From the NCBI GenBank assembly GCA_963705355.1, contig OY970070.1, forward strand, positions 1,240,001 through 1,304,000: 64,000 nt of DNA. The letters run 5' to 3'. The first letter of the stretch is position 1, and every line of letters begins with the position of its first letter. This DNA is from COMBO-56-21 sp963705355. Lineage in GTDB: Archaea > Thermoplasmatota > Thermoplasmata > UBA10834. Shown piece after piece: positions 35,422 to 44,309 of the stretch. Below the pieces are notes generated by a model that was not told where the DNA came from, did no database searches, and saw nothing but the letters and a program-made list of their open reading frames with translations. Position numbers and translations under genes: made by a program.

Positions 35422-36180
35422 TTGCCAGCGAAACCAAGAGCTGCCGCCAAAAAGGTCAAGGACAAGTGGAAGGCGAAGGAGTGGTACAAGGTCTACGCCC
35501 CCGACATGTTCAGCAAGATGCAGCTCGGCGAGACGCCTTCGGACTCCCCTGATGGGGTCGTTGGCAGGATCACCGAGGCCACGGTTCAGGACCTCACGGG
35601 CGATTTCTCGAAGATGCACATCAAGATCAAGTTCAAAATCCATGACGTCAGAGGCCTGGACGCCCACACGATGTTCGTGGGGCACGACCTGACGAGCGAC
35701 TACGTCCGCAGGCTCACGCGCAGGAAGAGGACCAAGACCGATGCTGTGGTCGATGTGACGACCAAAGACGCTTGGCAGATACGAGTGAAGCCCATGGCGG
35801 TCTCCGAGCAGAGGATCCAGGCGTCCCAGGAGACGGCTGTCAGGAACATCATGCAGGAGGAGGTCAAGAAGGCTGCCGCCGAGGCCACGATTGGCGAGTT
35901 CGTCCGGATGCTCATCATGGGCGAGCTATCCAAGAGGATATCAGACGCGTCCAAGATCATAGTTCCAATCAAGAGGATCGAGATACGCAGGAGCGAGGTC
36001 ACGAGGGCGGGCAAGATGCCCGAACCCGGCGAGGCGCCGATAATGGCGCCCCAGGAACCCGAAGCGCCGGAGGCGCCTGAGGGAGAGATCCCAGCGCCTG
36101 CACCGGAGATGCCAGCCGAGGCTCCTACCCCGGCCCCCGAGGACCAGCCAGCGCCTGCGGTCGAAGAGAGCAAGGAATAG
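35422..36180 (+). CDS. rps3ae: Ribosomal protein eS1 with acidic C-terminal tail
   Basis: 252 residues of the archaeal/eukaryotic small-subunit protein eS1 (S3Ae). Typical elements are KDKWKAKEWYKVYAPDMF, KFKIHDVRGLDAHTMFVGHDLTSDYVRRL and IRVKPMAVSEQRIQASQ. The start is TTG 35422 after GAGGTATATAG. The last 55 or so residues are a Pro/Ala/Glu-rich low-complexity tail (EPEAPEAPEGEIPAPAPE) beyond the usual length of about 200 residues. It lies just upstream of tRNA-Met. Confidence 0.93.
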   Translation: MPAKPRAAAKKVKDKWKAKEWYKVYAPDMFSKMQLGETPSDSPDGVVGRITEATVQDLTGDFSKMHIKIKFKIHDVRGLDAHTMFVGHDLTSDYVRRLTRRKRTKTDAVVDVTTKDAWQIRVKPMAVSEQRIQASQETAVRNIMQEEVKKAAAEATIGEFVRMLIMGELSKRISDASKIIVPIKRIEIRRSEVTRAGKMPEPGEAPIMAPQEPEAPEAPEGEIPAPAPEMPAEAPTPAPEDQPAPAVEESKE

Positions 36181-36207
36181 GGCAGCGCGCTCGTCTAGAT
36201 CATCAAT

Positions 36208-36315
36208 GTCGGGGTGGCTCAGCCTGGTGGAGCGTCGGACTCATAGGGAGAAGTCTTGACCAGATGCTCCTAAGACATCCGGAGGTCACGGGTTCGAACC
36301 CCGTCCCCGACACCA
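36208..36315 (+). tRNA. Elongator tRNA-Met (CAT) with a 31-base intron and encoded CCA
   Basis: Acceptor GTCGGGG with CCCCGAC (36305-36311), D arm GCTC/GAGC, anticodon stem TCGGA/TCCGG with one U-G, loop CTCATAA, T arm ACGGG-TTCGAAC-CCCGT, discriminator A at 36312, and CCA encoded at 36313-36315. The pattern fits the archaeal elongator methionine tRNA rather than the initiator or tRNA-Ile2. A T-run follows directly, a likely terminator. Confidence 0.9.
36246..36276 (+). other. tRNA-Met intron
   Basis: 31 bases after anticodon-loop position 37. It folds with 5' bulge UA^G, inner helix GGAG/CUCC, central helix CUCA/UAAG with one C-A mismatch at C34, and 3' bulge AC^A, a slightly relaxed bulge-helix-bulge motif. 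Confidence 0.8.
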
Positions 36316-36372
36316 TTTTTGCGATATCGTTATTGCATCGAAGTGAATTCACACGACGCTAAGGTCGCGCTC

Positions 36373-37602
36373 ATGAGAATCATCATCTACACCGGGAAGG
36401 GAGGGGTCGGCAAGACCTCGGTCGCCGCAGCGACCGCTCTGAGGGCAGCAGCGATGGGCCACAAGACGGTCATCATAAGCACAGACGCTGCCCACAGCCT
36501 CTCGGACGCGCTCGAATTCCAGCTCTCCGGGGAAATCGCGACGATCGTGGAGAACCTGGACGGGATCGAGGTCGACATCCAATACGAGCTCGAGACCAGA
36601 TGGAAGGAGATCCAGAGCTACTTGTCCGACTTCTTGGCCTCGCAGGGAATGGACGCGGTCACGGCGAAGGAGATGGCGGTGTTCCCCGGCATGGAGCTGA
36701 TGTCAGCTCTCTTCTACGTCGAGGAGTTCCACAAGGGCAACTCTTACGACACAGTGATCATGGACACGGCCCCCACGGCCGACACCCTGCGGCTGCTGGC
36801 GTTCCCCGAGACAGCCAACTGGTACTTCGACAGGCTATTCCACATGGTCAGAAACGTCATCAAGGTCGCGCGGCTGACCGTGGGCAAGATCATCTCGACG
36901 CCTCTGCCATCCGACAGATTCCTCGAGGACCTGGAGAGCCTCAGGCTGAGGCTCGGCTATGTCCGAGATCTCCTGACGGACCCAGAGATAACCTCTGTCA
37001 GGCTCGTGGTCAACCCCGAGAAGATGGTGATATCCGAGACGCAGAGGGCCTACACGTATCTCTGCTTGTACGGATACACGGTCGAGAGCGTCGTTATCAA
37101 CCGGATAATCCCTGACGAACTTGGCGGAGGTTACTTCAGCGCCAAACTCGAAGAGCAGCGCAAGTATCTCAAGGTCATCGACGAGGCGTTCTCGCCGCTG
37201 AAAACGCTTTGTGCCAGGATGATGCCTCGGGAGGTCCTGGGCATCAAGGCGCTAGAGAGACTGGGGGATGAGCTGTTCGGGAAATGCGATCCCACCGAAG
37301 TATATTCCACAGAATCCCCGATGAAGATGTACGACGAGGAGGACAAGAGCATCCTGGCGTTCAAGCTGCCTTTCCCGATGGACCAGAAACTAGAACTATA
37401 TACACGCAAGGATGATTTGACAGTGCAACTGGGTGCGTTTAAGAAATCCATAACGCTCCCGCACTCCATGGCCAACAAGCAGGTGCTCGGAGCGGACATG
37501 GAGGATGGCTGGCTCAAGGTCAGATTCCAGGGTGAAGAACATGGTAAAAGAAAAGGTAGGAAAAGGCGTCGAGGCCGCAAAGCGGTTGGAAAGACACGTT
37601 GA
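36373..37602 (+). CDS. ArsA/Get3 family ATPase
   Basis: 409 residues. Deviant Walker A KGGVGKTS (residues 9-16), IISTDAAHSLSDA (switch I), MDTAPTADTLRLLAFP (switch II), and a C-terminal HSP20-like domain (SILAFKLPFPMDQKLELY onward) ending in a very basic tail. Only one ATPase domain is present, as in Get3, so the likely role is targeting of tail-anchored membrane proteins rather than arsenite export; no arsenical genes adjoin it. ATG 36373 gives the normal start MRIIIYTGKGG. The next gene overlaps its end by 62 bases. Confidence 0.88.
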   Translation: MRIIIYTGKGGVGKTSVAAATALRAAAMGHKTVIISTDAAHSLSDALEFQLSGEIATIVENLDGIEVDIQYELETRWKEIQSYLSDFLASQGMDAVTAKEMAVFPGMELMSALFYVEEFHKGNSYDTVIMDTAPTADTLRLLAFPETANWYFDRLFHMVRNVIKVARLTVGKIISTPLPSDRFLEDLESLRLRLGYVRDLLTDPEITSVRLVVNPEKMVISETQRAYTYLCLYGYTVESVVINRIIPDELGGGYFSAKLEEQRKYLKVIDEAFSPLKTLCARMMPREVLGIKALERLGDELFGKCDPTEVYSTESPMKMYDEEDKSILAFKLPFPMDQKLELYTRKDDLTVQLGAFKKSITLPHSMANKQVLGADMEDGWLKVRFQGEEHGKRKGRKRRRGRKAVGKTR

Positions 37603-37873
37603 GGAGATAGCCACGAAGCTCGCGACGAAGGACACGATGACCCACTTCATCAACGCGGGCATGGAGATCGTCCAGGCCGCGAACGCCGCCGTCAAGGAGA
37701 TGAAAGTCCCCAACGAAACGAAGGTCAGGATACACAGGGCTGAGCGGGAGGTTCTGCTCGCAGTGCGGAGCGCTCTTGATGTCGTCCTCGCAGAGGTCGA
37801 CAAGGAGATACCGCCGAAGAGCGCGGAGCTGAAGAAGATAGAGATCAGACAGGTCAAGCGGAAATCGAAGTAG
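37541..37873 (+). CDS. Hypothetical helical protein overlapping the ArsA/Get3 gene
   Basis: 110 residues, all predicted helix and strongly charged (RLERHVEEIATKLATKD; KVRIHRAEREVLLAVRSALDVVLAEVDKE). Not recognised. ATG 37541 follows GGTGAAGAAC and lies inside the 3' end of the ATPase gene in another frame, so the two are translated in a coupled way. The helical, coiled-coil-like character would suit a partner or adaptor of the ATPase; this is inference. Confidence 0.65.
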   Translation: MVKEKVGKGVEAAKRLERHVEEIATKLATKDTMTHFINAGMEIVQAANAAVKEMKVPNETKVRIHRAEREVLLAVRSALDVVLAEVDKEIPPKSAELKKIEIRQVKRKSK

Positions 37874-37963
37874 CGATTCGAGAACCTCTTTTCGCAAACG
37901 CACTCCTTTTTTAGCCGTATTCTATTACCACATCCACCTCAGATCGAAGGGGGGTGTGTTAGA

Positions 37964-38413
37964 ATGCCAAAGATGTTGGTGCCGTATCCTGAGAATTGCA
38001 CTGGCTGCAGGTTCTGCGAGATGGCTTGCACACTATTTCACGAAGGTAATATCAACCACGCGGACGCGAGGCTACAGGTCCACAGAAGGAATGTGAGGAT
38101 TGACTTCCCGTCTGTCTGCACCCACTGCGTATCCTGCGGAGAGGACTGCTGCGTCTTGCACTGTCCCGTCGAGGCCATCAAGAAGAAGGATGGGATCGTC
38201 TACGTCGACCAGGACGAGTGCACGGCCTGTGGAGATTGCGTTGCGGTCTGCCCGTTCGGAGTCATGAGGATGGAGGACAAGGCCTTCAACTGCGACCTGT
38301 GCAACGGGGACCCTACGTGCGTCAAATTCTGCCCGATGGGCGCGATTAAGTTCGAAGAGCCGAAGCCTGAGCAGTATGAGAAAGTAAGGGCGCTGCTCAA
38401 GGAGGAGGAGTGA
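37964..38413 (+). CDS. Polyferredoxin subunit next to aldehyde ferredoxin oxidoreductase
   Basis: 149 residues with 16 or so cysteines in ferredoxin patterns: CTGCRFCEMAC, CTHCVSCGEDCCVLHCP, CTACGDCVAVCP and CDLCNGDPTCVKFCP, enough for about four 4Fe-4S clusters. This is the HycB/NuoI-like electron carrier often paired with tungsten aldehyde oxidoreductases. ATG 37964 follows GGGGGGTGTG. The aor gene starts two bases after its stop behind a GAGGAGGAG stretch within this gene's end, so they form an operon. Confidence 0.9.
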   Translation: MPKMLVPYPENCTGCRFCEMACTLFHEGNINHADARLQVHRRNVRIDFPSVCTHCVSCGEDCCVLHCPVEAIKKKDGIVYVDQDECTACGDCVAVCPFGVMRMEDKAFNCDLCNGDPTCVKFCPMGAIKFEEPKPEQYEKVRALLKEEE

Positions 38414-38414
38414 G

Positions 38415-40244
38415 ATGAGAGGCTACATGGGCAAGATCCTCAAGATCGACCTCACGACCGGCAAGTCCAGCACCAAGACTTTCGACGAGAAGTACGTGCG
38501 AAAGTACCTCGGAGGCCAGGGCTTCGTAGTGGAGATGGTCTACCACGGCGTGCCGAAAGGCGCGGATCCACTGGGCCCGCAGAATGTGCTCGCTATGGCC
38601 GGTGGTCTGTTCGACGGATTCCCAATCGGCACCGGTGGGAAGGTTGCGTGGGCCGCGAAGTCGCCCGCCACGGGCACGCTCGCGGAAAGCATCATGGGCG
38701 GTTCCATCGGGCCTGAGCTCAGGCATGCTGGATATGATGCTCTGGAAATCGTCGGCAAGGCCGACAAGCCATCCTACATTTACATCGAAGATGACAAGGT
38801 GGAGATCAACGAGGCTGCGGACCTATGGGGAAAGGACACGAGAGTCGTCCCCGAGACACTCAAGAAACGCCACGGCTGGGATGTCAAAGTCGCATCCATC
38901 GGCGTCGCTGGCGAGAAGCTCTCCAGGATCGCCTGCATCGACTGCGACGACCGGCAGGCAGGAAGAGCAGGATTGGGAGCGGTGATGGGCTCGAAGAACC
39001 TGAAGGCGATCGTCATCAGGGGGACGAAGGACCTTGTCCCCGCGGAGCCTCTGAAGTTGCTCGAGATCGCTCTTCGGTACCAGAAGATCTACGAGGCTGC
39101 GCCATCGTTCATCGAGGACACGAAGTATGGGACGGGCGAGTTCCTAGGCTGGGTCAACAAGGAGAAGGGAGTCTTCCCGACAAGGAACTGGCAAGAAGGC
39201 TACTTCAAGGAGAGGGAGAAGATCGACCCCTACTGGTGGGCGCCGAGGTATGTCACCAAGAACAAGGCCTGCTTCGCGTGCACAAAGCCTTGCGGCAAGC
39301 TGTTCGAGATCAAGTCGGGCAAGTTCGCAGGGGTCGCAATCGACGGCATAGAGTACGAGACGCTCTACTCGCTCGGCGGAGCTTGCGGCAATGCAGACGT
39401 CGAATCGGTCGCGAGGGCGAACGAGCTCTGTGACCTGCTTGGCATGGACACCATATCAGCTGGTGTGACCGTCGGGTTCGCGATGGAGCTGATGCAGCGC
39501 GGCATCATCACCGAGAAGGACGTTGGCTTCAAGCTCACATGGGACAACGCATCCGATGCTGTGCCATGGATGATCGAGATGATGGGCAACAGGAAAGGCT
39601 TTGGCGACGTGCTGGCTGACGGCGTGAAAGTCGCGGCAAGGGAGATCGGCAAAGGAGCGGAGAAATATGCCATCCACACGAAAGGCATGGAGCCACCCGC
39701 ATACGATGTGAGAGGCATGAAGGGCCACGGTCTTGCGTACATGACCTCCACAAGAGGTGCGTGCCACCTCAGGGCCGGGTTCTACGCGCCTGAGCTGGTC
39801 GGCAAGTTCTGGAAGTGGGAGGGCATAGACAGATTCTCCCCGGTCAACAAGGGCTTCATGGTGTCCCAGACGGAGAACTTCATGTGCGTCTACGACTCGG
39901 TCGGCCTGTGCAAGTTCTCAAGAGGGTTCTTCCTCATCGCGAAGCTGCCCGAGGTCATCGAGGCGATAGTGGGCATGAAATTCACCGAGGAGGAGCTTCT
40001 GAAGATCGGCGAGAGGATTCACAACATGAAGGGCGACTTCAACGCCCGCGAGGGCATCACCAGGAAGGACTGGCTGCTCCCGCCGAGGATACTCGAGGAC
40101 CCGATTCCAGATGGGCCGTCCAAGGGCTCGAAGATCTCAGTCGACGAGATGAACATGATGCTCGACGACTACATGAAGGCCCGAGGATGGACCAAGGACG
40201 GCGTCCCGACACCTGAGAAGCTCAAAGAGCTGGACATAAGCTAG
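38415..40244 (+). CDS. aor: Aldehyde ferredoxin oxidoreductase, tungsten-pterin type
   Basis: 609 residues. Oxidises aldehydes to acids with a tungstopterin cofactor and ferredoxin. Seen: MRGYMGKILKIDLTTGK start, GSIGPELRHAGYDALEIVG, GRAGLGAVMGSKNLKAI (pterin binding), and the 4Fe-4S ligands in ACFACTKPCGK plus DSVGLCKF. It is full length. Start ATG 38415 follows a GAGGAGGAG sequence. The substrate is uncertain (AOR, FOR and related enzymes are hard to tell apart). It is coupled to the polyferredoxin gene just upstream. Confidence 0.92.
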   Translation: MRGYMGKILKIDLTTGKSSTKTFDEKYVRKYLGGQGFVVEMVYHGVPKGADPLGPQNVLAMAGGLFDGFPIGTGGKVAWAAKSPATGTLAESIMGGSIGPELRHAGYDALEIVGKADKPSYIYIEDDKVEINEAADLWGKDTRVVPETLKKRHGWDVKVASIGVAGEKLSRIACIDCDDRQAGRAGLGAVMGSKNLKAIVIRGTKDLVPAEPLKLLEIALRYQKIYEAAPSFIEDTKYGTGEFLGWVNKEKGVFPTRNWQEGYFKEREKIDPYWWAPRYVTKNKACFACTKPCGKLFEIKSGKFAGVAIDGIEYETLYSLGGACGNADVESVARANELCDLLGMDTISAGVTVGFAMELMQRGIITEKDVGFKLTWDNASDAVPWMIEMMGNRKGFGDVLADGVKVAAREIGKGAEKYAIHTKGMEPPAYDVRGMKGHGLAYMTSTRGACHLRAGFYAPELVGKFWKWEGIDRFSPVNKGFMVSQTENFMCVYDSVGLCKFSRGFFLIAKLPEVIEAIVGMKFTEEELLKIGERIHNMKGDFNAREGITRKDWLLPPRILEDPIPDGPSKGSKISVDEMNMMLDDYMKARGWTKDGVPTPEKLKELDIS

Positions 40245-40298
40245 TTCGACGACGACAGGGACCTGAGAAAACCCTTTTCCCGCTATTCAGCCAAGCGC

Positions 40299-40646
40299 TC
40301 AGATCATCTTGATCGTGTCTGCGAGCTCGTCGAGCTTCTTCAGTGCGAGGGTGGCGTCGCCCTTTCTGCCGACCACCGCGACGATCAGCGCCTTCCTGCC
40401 AGCTCCCACAACTATCATCTTCGCGTCCTCGCTCTCCACAACGACATGCAGGGGGGTGCCGACGCGAAGCTCCGAATTAGCAGTTGAGGCCGCTCCCATA
40501 AGGGTTGCGCACATGATCGCGAACGTCTCCATCGAGACGCCTTCAGGAACATCCGCCGCGATGACCAGACCGTCCCTGCTTATTACAGCCGAGGCAATCG
40601 CACCACAGCTCTGCCTGAGCGCTCTGAGTGACGGCTTGAGCTCCAT
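40299..40646 (-). CDS. Roadblock/LC7 domain protein
   Basis: 115 residues, a single roadblock domain: SCGAIASAVISRDGLVIAADVPEGVSMETFA, GTPLHVVVESEDAKMIVVGAGRKALIVAVV, and a C-terminal amphipathic helix. This family regulates small Ras-like GTPases (MglB with MglA). It lies three bases downstream of a V4R gene in an operon. The nearest candidate partner is the Ras-like GTPase at 28.5-29.0 kb. Confidence 0.88.
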   Translation of the reverse strand: MELKPSLRALRQSCGAIASAVISRDGLVIAADVPEGVSMETFAIMCATLMGAASTANSELRVGTPLHVVVESEDAKMIVVGAGRKALIVAVVGRKGDATLALKKLDELADTIKMI

Positions 40647-40649
40647 ATC

Positions 40650-41060
40650 CTATTCTCCCCCGAGTGGTTCCAGTTTGAAAACACAGTGCTTGTCGCCCTT
40701 GCTCACGCACTCAATCTCTTCGCAGTGCAAGCGCCTGTGGGTCTGCGCCTCGTACACCTTGCGGACTATGCCCCTCAGCCTGTGGCATGTCGAGCCATCA
40801 GCCTGTCCAGCCTCTATCGAGCCCTCTGCGACCGCGGTGGACTCCTGGAAAACGATGTTGTCCACCCAGCCTCTGGCACGGAGGAGGTTCGCGCACACTT
40901 CGAAGTACTTCTCGGGTTCTTGAGCGGCAATCTTCGCCATCTCCTCGCCTAGCAACATGCCCTCTCTGAAAAAAAGACCGTAGCAGGCCTGAGACATTAC
41001 TCCCTCGTAGAGTTTCCTGATCTGCTCAAATTCGGATTGGGAGAGCTTGACGAACTTCAT
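40650..41060 (-). CDS. Single-domain V4R protein
   Basis: 136 residues. A V4R (4-vinyl reductase) domain: FFREGMLLGEEMAKIA, CANLLRARGWVDNIVFQES, and the closing HCEEIECVSKGDKHCVFKLEPL. The cysteine and histidine pattern near the end matches the family metal or ligand site. It probably senses a small hydrophobic ligand. It is cotranscribed with the roadblock protein. Confidence 0.85.
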   Translation of the reverse strand: MKFVKLSQSEFEQIRKLYEGVMSQACYGLFFREGMLLGEEMAKIAAQEPEKYFEVCANLLRARGWVDNIVFQESTAVAEGSIEAGQADGSTCHRLRGIVRKVYEAQTHRRLHCEEIECVSKGDKHCVFKLEPLGGE

Positions 41061-41182
41061 GTTGCTTCATGGATTTGAGTGGTGCATATTTAAGGTTTGG
41101 CGCACGGTTCGTTTGCCAGATTCACTTTGTGACCACGCTCATGCAGGCGCCAGTCGCTCGGCCGAAGCGCTATGTTGAAAGA

Positions 41183-41190
41183 CTTTTAAG
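41183..41190 (+). promoter_or_regulatory. TATA-like box for the AMMECR1 gene
   Basis: CTTTTAAG about 35 bases upstream of ATG 41222, which supports that ATG over upstream in-frame codons. Confidence 0.45.
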
Positions 41191-41221
41191 TGCGGTACTC
41201 TATCCCAGCCGCAAGAGTACG

Positions 41222-41848
41222 ATGTTCTCAGATGAGGATGGCAAGCTGGCGGTACGGATCGCGCGCGCCGTCGTGGAGAGCCATGTGAATCGCACGAAGT
41301 TCGTGGAGCCGAAGACATCAGTCATTTTCAAGGAGAAGTCTGGAGTCTTCGTGACACTGACGAAGAATCCTGGCGACGAGCTGAGGGGGTGCATCGGATA
41401 TCCCGAACCAGTCATGCCGCTCATAGACGCCCTGAAAGACGCCGCAATCAGCGCGTGTTCCCGAGATCCGCGTTTTCCACCGGTGATACCCGAGGAACTC
41501 AAGAAAATAAGGGTCGAGGTCAGCTTGCTCACACCTCCTGCGGAGGTGTCCGTCAAGAAGCCGAGAGATTACGTCTCCTGCGTGAAGATCGGTGAGGACG
41601 GTCTCATCATACAGAAAGGGTTCGGCAGAGGACTGCTCCTGCCACAGGTGCCGGTGGAATGGGGCTGGGACGCGGAGGAGTTCCTCTGTCAGTGCTGCCT
41701 CAAGGCAGGCCTGATGCCCGATGCATGGTTGCAGGTCGGCACGAAGATATTCAAATTCCAGGCAGAGGTGTTCTCCGAGGACCAACCGGGCGGAGACGTG
41801 AAACGAAGGACGCTCAGTGAGGAGCATGGAAGTTGTAGTCGAGGGTAA
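41222..41848 (+). CDS. AMMECR1-domain protein
   Basis: 208 residues with the invariant LRGCIGYPEP block, DAAISACSRDPRFPPV and VEVSLLTPP, ending with VPVEWGWDAEEFLCQCCLKAG. The family is universal in archaea and eukaryotes; its biochemical role is unsettled, with proposals in redox or RNA-linked processes and association with the Memo family. The upstream extension to 41069 is ignored because the TATA-like box lies at 41183-41190. It overlaps the start of pyrC by 23 bases. Confidence 0.9.
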   Translation: MFSDEDGKLAVRIARAVVESHVNRTKFVEPKTSVIFKEKSGVFVTLTKNPGDELRGCIGYPEPVMPLIDALKDAAISACSRDPRFPPVIPEELKKIRVEVSLLTPPAEVSVKKPRDYVSCVKIGEDGLIIQKGFGRGLLLPQVPVEWGWDAEEFLCQCCLKAGLMPDAWLQVGTKIFKFQAEVFSEDQPGGDVKRRTLSEEHGSCSRG

Positions 41849-43088
41849 CTGCTACGTCTCCGGAAGACTAGAGAGATGCTGCGTGGGCATCGAGAATGGA
41901 AAGATCGCGAAGGTAGCAAAGATACTCGAAGGCGACAAGGAATTTCACTTCGGGTCCAAGCTGGTTCTTCCTGGTGCGATCGATGCGCACGTGCACTTCA
42001 GGGACCCGGGAATGACACAGAAGGAGGACTTCGCCTCAGGATCGCTGGCAGCGCTGTTCGGAGGGGTGACTTGCGTCTTCGACATGCCCAACACGAAACC
42101 TCCTACGACAACCGTCGCCACGATGAGAGACAAGAAGAAGGTCGCATCGTCCAAAAGCATGGTCGATTTCGGACTGTTCGCCGGCGTAAAGCCTGGAATG
42201 GATGCAGCGGCACTTGCGAAGGAATCCATAGGGTTCAAGCTTTACATGGCCAGCACGACCGGTGAGCTTCTTGTTCCCTCCTTGAACGCAATCAAGGCCG
42301 AAATCTCGGCGATTGCCGGCACTGGCAGAGTGCTCGCAGTGCACGCAGAGGACGAGTGCTTGAGAAAGAAAGAGATCGAGAAGGACCTCGAAGACCACCT
42401 GAGGAACAGGGCAAATGAATGTGAGACGAGTGCGATCAGAAAGGTTGAGGAGGCAGCGAAAGGCTGCAAACTCCACATCTGCCATGTCTCAGCCAAATCA
42501 TCCATCCCTCTGGTCTCGAATGTTCGAAACCTTACCTCGGAGGTGACCCCTCAACATATTCTGCTGGACGTGTCCAGCCGTCTCGGAAGTCTTGCCAAGG
42601 TCAACCCTCCGCTCAGAAAGAGAGAGGACAGACAGGCTCTGTTCCAGGCGCTGAAGGAAGGGGCGTTCGATATCATCGCGTCCGACCACGCGCCTCACAC
42701 GATCGACGAAAAGCATGAGGACTTCGACTATGCGCCGACCGGAATGCCTGGCGTCGAGACGATGGTCCCGATGATGCTTCAGCATGTGAAAGATAAACAC
42801 CTCGATCTCTCAGGGGTCGTCAGGAGGCTCTGTGAAAGACCCGGCGAGATCTTCGGCATGCGAAAGGGGAAGATCTCCGAGGGATACGACGCTGACCTCA
42901 TGGTTGTGGACGCCTCCGCTACTGCCATCATACGGGCGAACAACCTCCACTCCAGATGCGGGTGGACGGCCTTCGAGGGCGTGCCAGCGATATTCCCGCA
43001 GGCGGTATTCCTCAGGGGAGAGCTGATGATTGAGAACGGAGGCCAGGCCGGCGAAAGGGTGGGAAGGGACGTCGTTGGCGCACCATGA
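41826..43088 (+). CDS. pyrC: Dihydroorotase
   Basis: 420 residues. Cyclises carbamoyl aspartate to dihydroorotate in pyrimidine synthesis. Zinc ligands are in DAHVHFRDPG, the substrate-binding residues in FDMPNTKPP, later ligands in VHAEDE and HICHVSA, the PPLR block in KVNPPLRKRED and the catalytic Asp in ASDHAPHT. ATG 41826 is preferred to GTG 41817 because the GTGAGGAG just before it is a good ribosome-binding site. It lies in an operon between AMMECR1 and the YkgJ-family gene. Confidence 0.93.
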   Translation: MEVVVEGNCYVSGRLERCCVGIENGKIAKVAKILEGDKEFHFGSKLVLPGAIDAHVHFRDPGMTQKEDFASGSLAALFGGVTCVFDMPNTKPPTTTVATMRDKKKVASSKSMVDFGLFAGVKPGMDAAALAKESIGFKLYMASTTGELLVPSLNAIKAEISAIAGTGRVLAVHAEDECLRKKEIEKDLEDHLRNRANECETSAIRKVEEAAKGCKLHICHVSAKSSIPLVSNVRNLTSEVTPQHILLDVSSRLGSLAKVNPPLRKREDRQALFQALKEGAFDIIASDHAPHTIDEKHEDFDYAPTGMPGVETMVPMMLQHVKDKHLDLSGVVRRLCERPGEIFGMRKGKISEGYDADLMVVDASATAIIRANNLHSRCGWTAFEGVPAIFPQAVFLRGELMIENGGQAGERVGRDVVGAP

Positions 43089-44232
43089 CAGCCCGCTCGA
43101 GATCGATTACTCCGAGGTCGACAGCAGGACATACAAATGCATCGACGGGTGCGCGCTGTGCTGCCTGTGCCAGCCCGAGCTGCTTCCCGACGAAGAGGAG
43201 AGATTCAGGAAAGACCCAGAACTTGCTGACGCAATAGCTGAGCGACACATATCACCTGACGTGAGAGGCGCTGCCTTGAAACTGAAGGGAGCGCATGGAG
43301 CGTGCTACTTCCTCACTGACAAGCGATGCCGCATCTACGAAGATAGGCCACACTTCTGTCGGTCTTTTCCAGTCAATGTCTTTGTCGGCTGGAGGATTCA
43401 GTTGAATGCCAACCTCTCCTGCAGAGGAATTGGTCTCGAGGGCGAGCGACTGGGGGATGTGTCGCGAGAGATCATCGCGGAGTACGGCGAGAGAAAGCTA
43501 GGCGCAGAGCTGGAAAGCGCCAAGGAAGTCTTCACTGAATTCGTGAAGAACACGAGAGATGCGTGGGTCGCCCAATCCTTCTCATCGGTAAGAGGAGCCG
43601 GGCATTCGCTCTCACACGAGTTCGCCGATGAACTGGGCCTGAGCAGGATTCTCACATACGCAGAGCACGGAAGGACTAGGCAGAACGCCCCGGCAAACGA
43701 CATCGCCAGTACGGTTCGCAAGACGGAGGCGGACGCCGACCTCGAGGAGAGAGCTCTGATCGACGGGACAGAGCTGTTCGATCTGCCAGACCTCTCGCTG
43801 CTGCCGATCTACATCGATGAGAAGAACGATTGGAGGATCTTCCGGTTGGTCGGGAAAGAGATCGTAGGATACCGACTCTCCGAGGATGGCGGAATTCAAG
43901 AGTACTCAAGGACCAACCCTTCGGAGATCGAGCTCCTGCCCATCACGGCGTCAGGAAGAAATGCCTTCGAAAACTATCTGGACGTCGTGAACGCGCGAGA
44001 TTGCTTCCTGGGACACGCGGCCTATCTGTGCGATATGGAGGGCTACGAATACAACTTCGCGCAGGCCTATCTGGGGGCTCTGGCAAACAACGCACTCGAC
44101 CTTTGGTGGAGAGCGTCGTTCCTGGCGAAGCTCGATCGGAAGAACGAGCTAGATGCCCACGAGATCCGGGAGGGCATCATATTCTTCGACATGGACCTCA
44201 TGGATTTGCCAACAATCGGTGCTTTCATCTAG
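43075..44232 (+). CDS. YkgJ-family iron-sulfur or zinc-cluster protein
   Basis: 385 residues. The N-terminal 130 residues have the YkgJ cysteine set: KCIDGCALCCLCQPEL, GACYFLTDKRCRIYEDRPHFCRSFP and LSCRGIG, likely binding an iron-sulfur cluster. The C-terminal 250 residues are unrecognised. Start TTG 43075, behind GGGAAGGGA, overlaps the pyrC end by 14 bases, so the gene is coupled to pyrC. A pyrC-linked YkgJ protein might take part in redox supply, but nothing proves that. Confidence 0.78.
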   Translation: MAHHDSPLEIDYSEVDSRTYKCIDGCALCCLCQPELLPDEEERFRKDPELADAIAERHISPDVRGAALKLKGAHGACYFLTDKRCRIYEDRPHFCRSFPVNVFVGWRIQLNANLSCRGIGLEGERLGDVSREIIAEYGERKLGAELESAKEVFTEFVKNTRDAWVAQSFSSVRGAGHSLSHEFADELGLSRILTYAEHGRTRQNAPANDIASTVRKTEADADLEERALIDGTELFDLPDLSLLPIYIDEKNDWRIFRLVGKEIVGYRLSEDGGIQEYSRTNPSEIELLPITASGRNAFENYLDVVNARDCFLGHAAYLCDMEGYEYNFAQAYLGALANNALDLWWRASFLAKLDRKNELDAHEIREGIIFFDMDLMDLPTIGAFI

Positions 44233-44309
44233 ACATGAGAAGCGGAAGAAGACAGAAGGTGTTTGCCAGGGGCGGACAGCCGCGAGCGAAAGCCGCTCCC
44301 CCGGCATGC

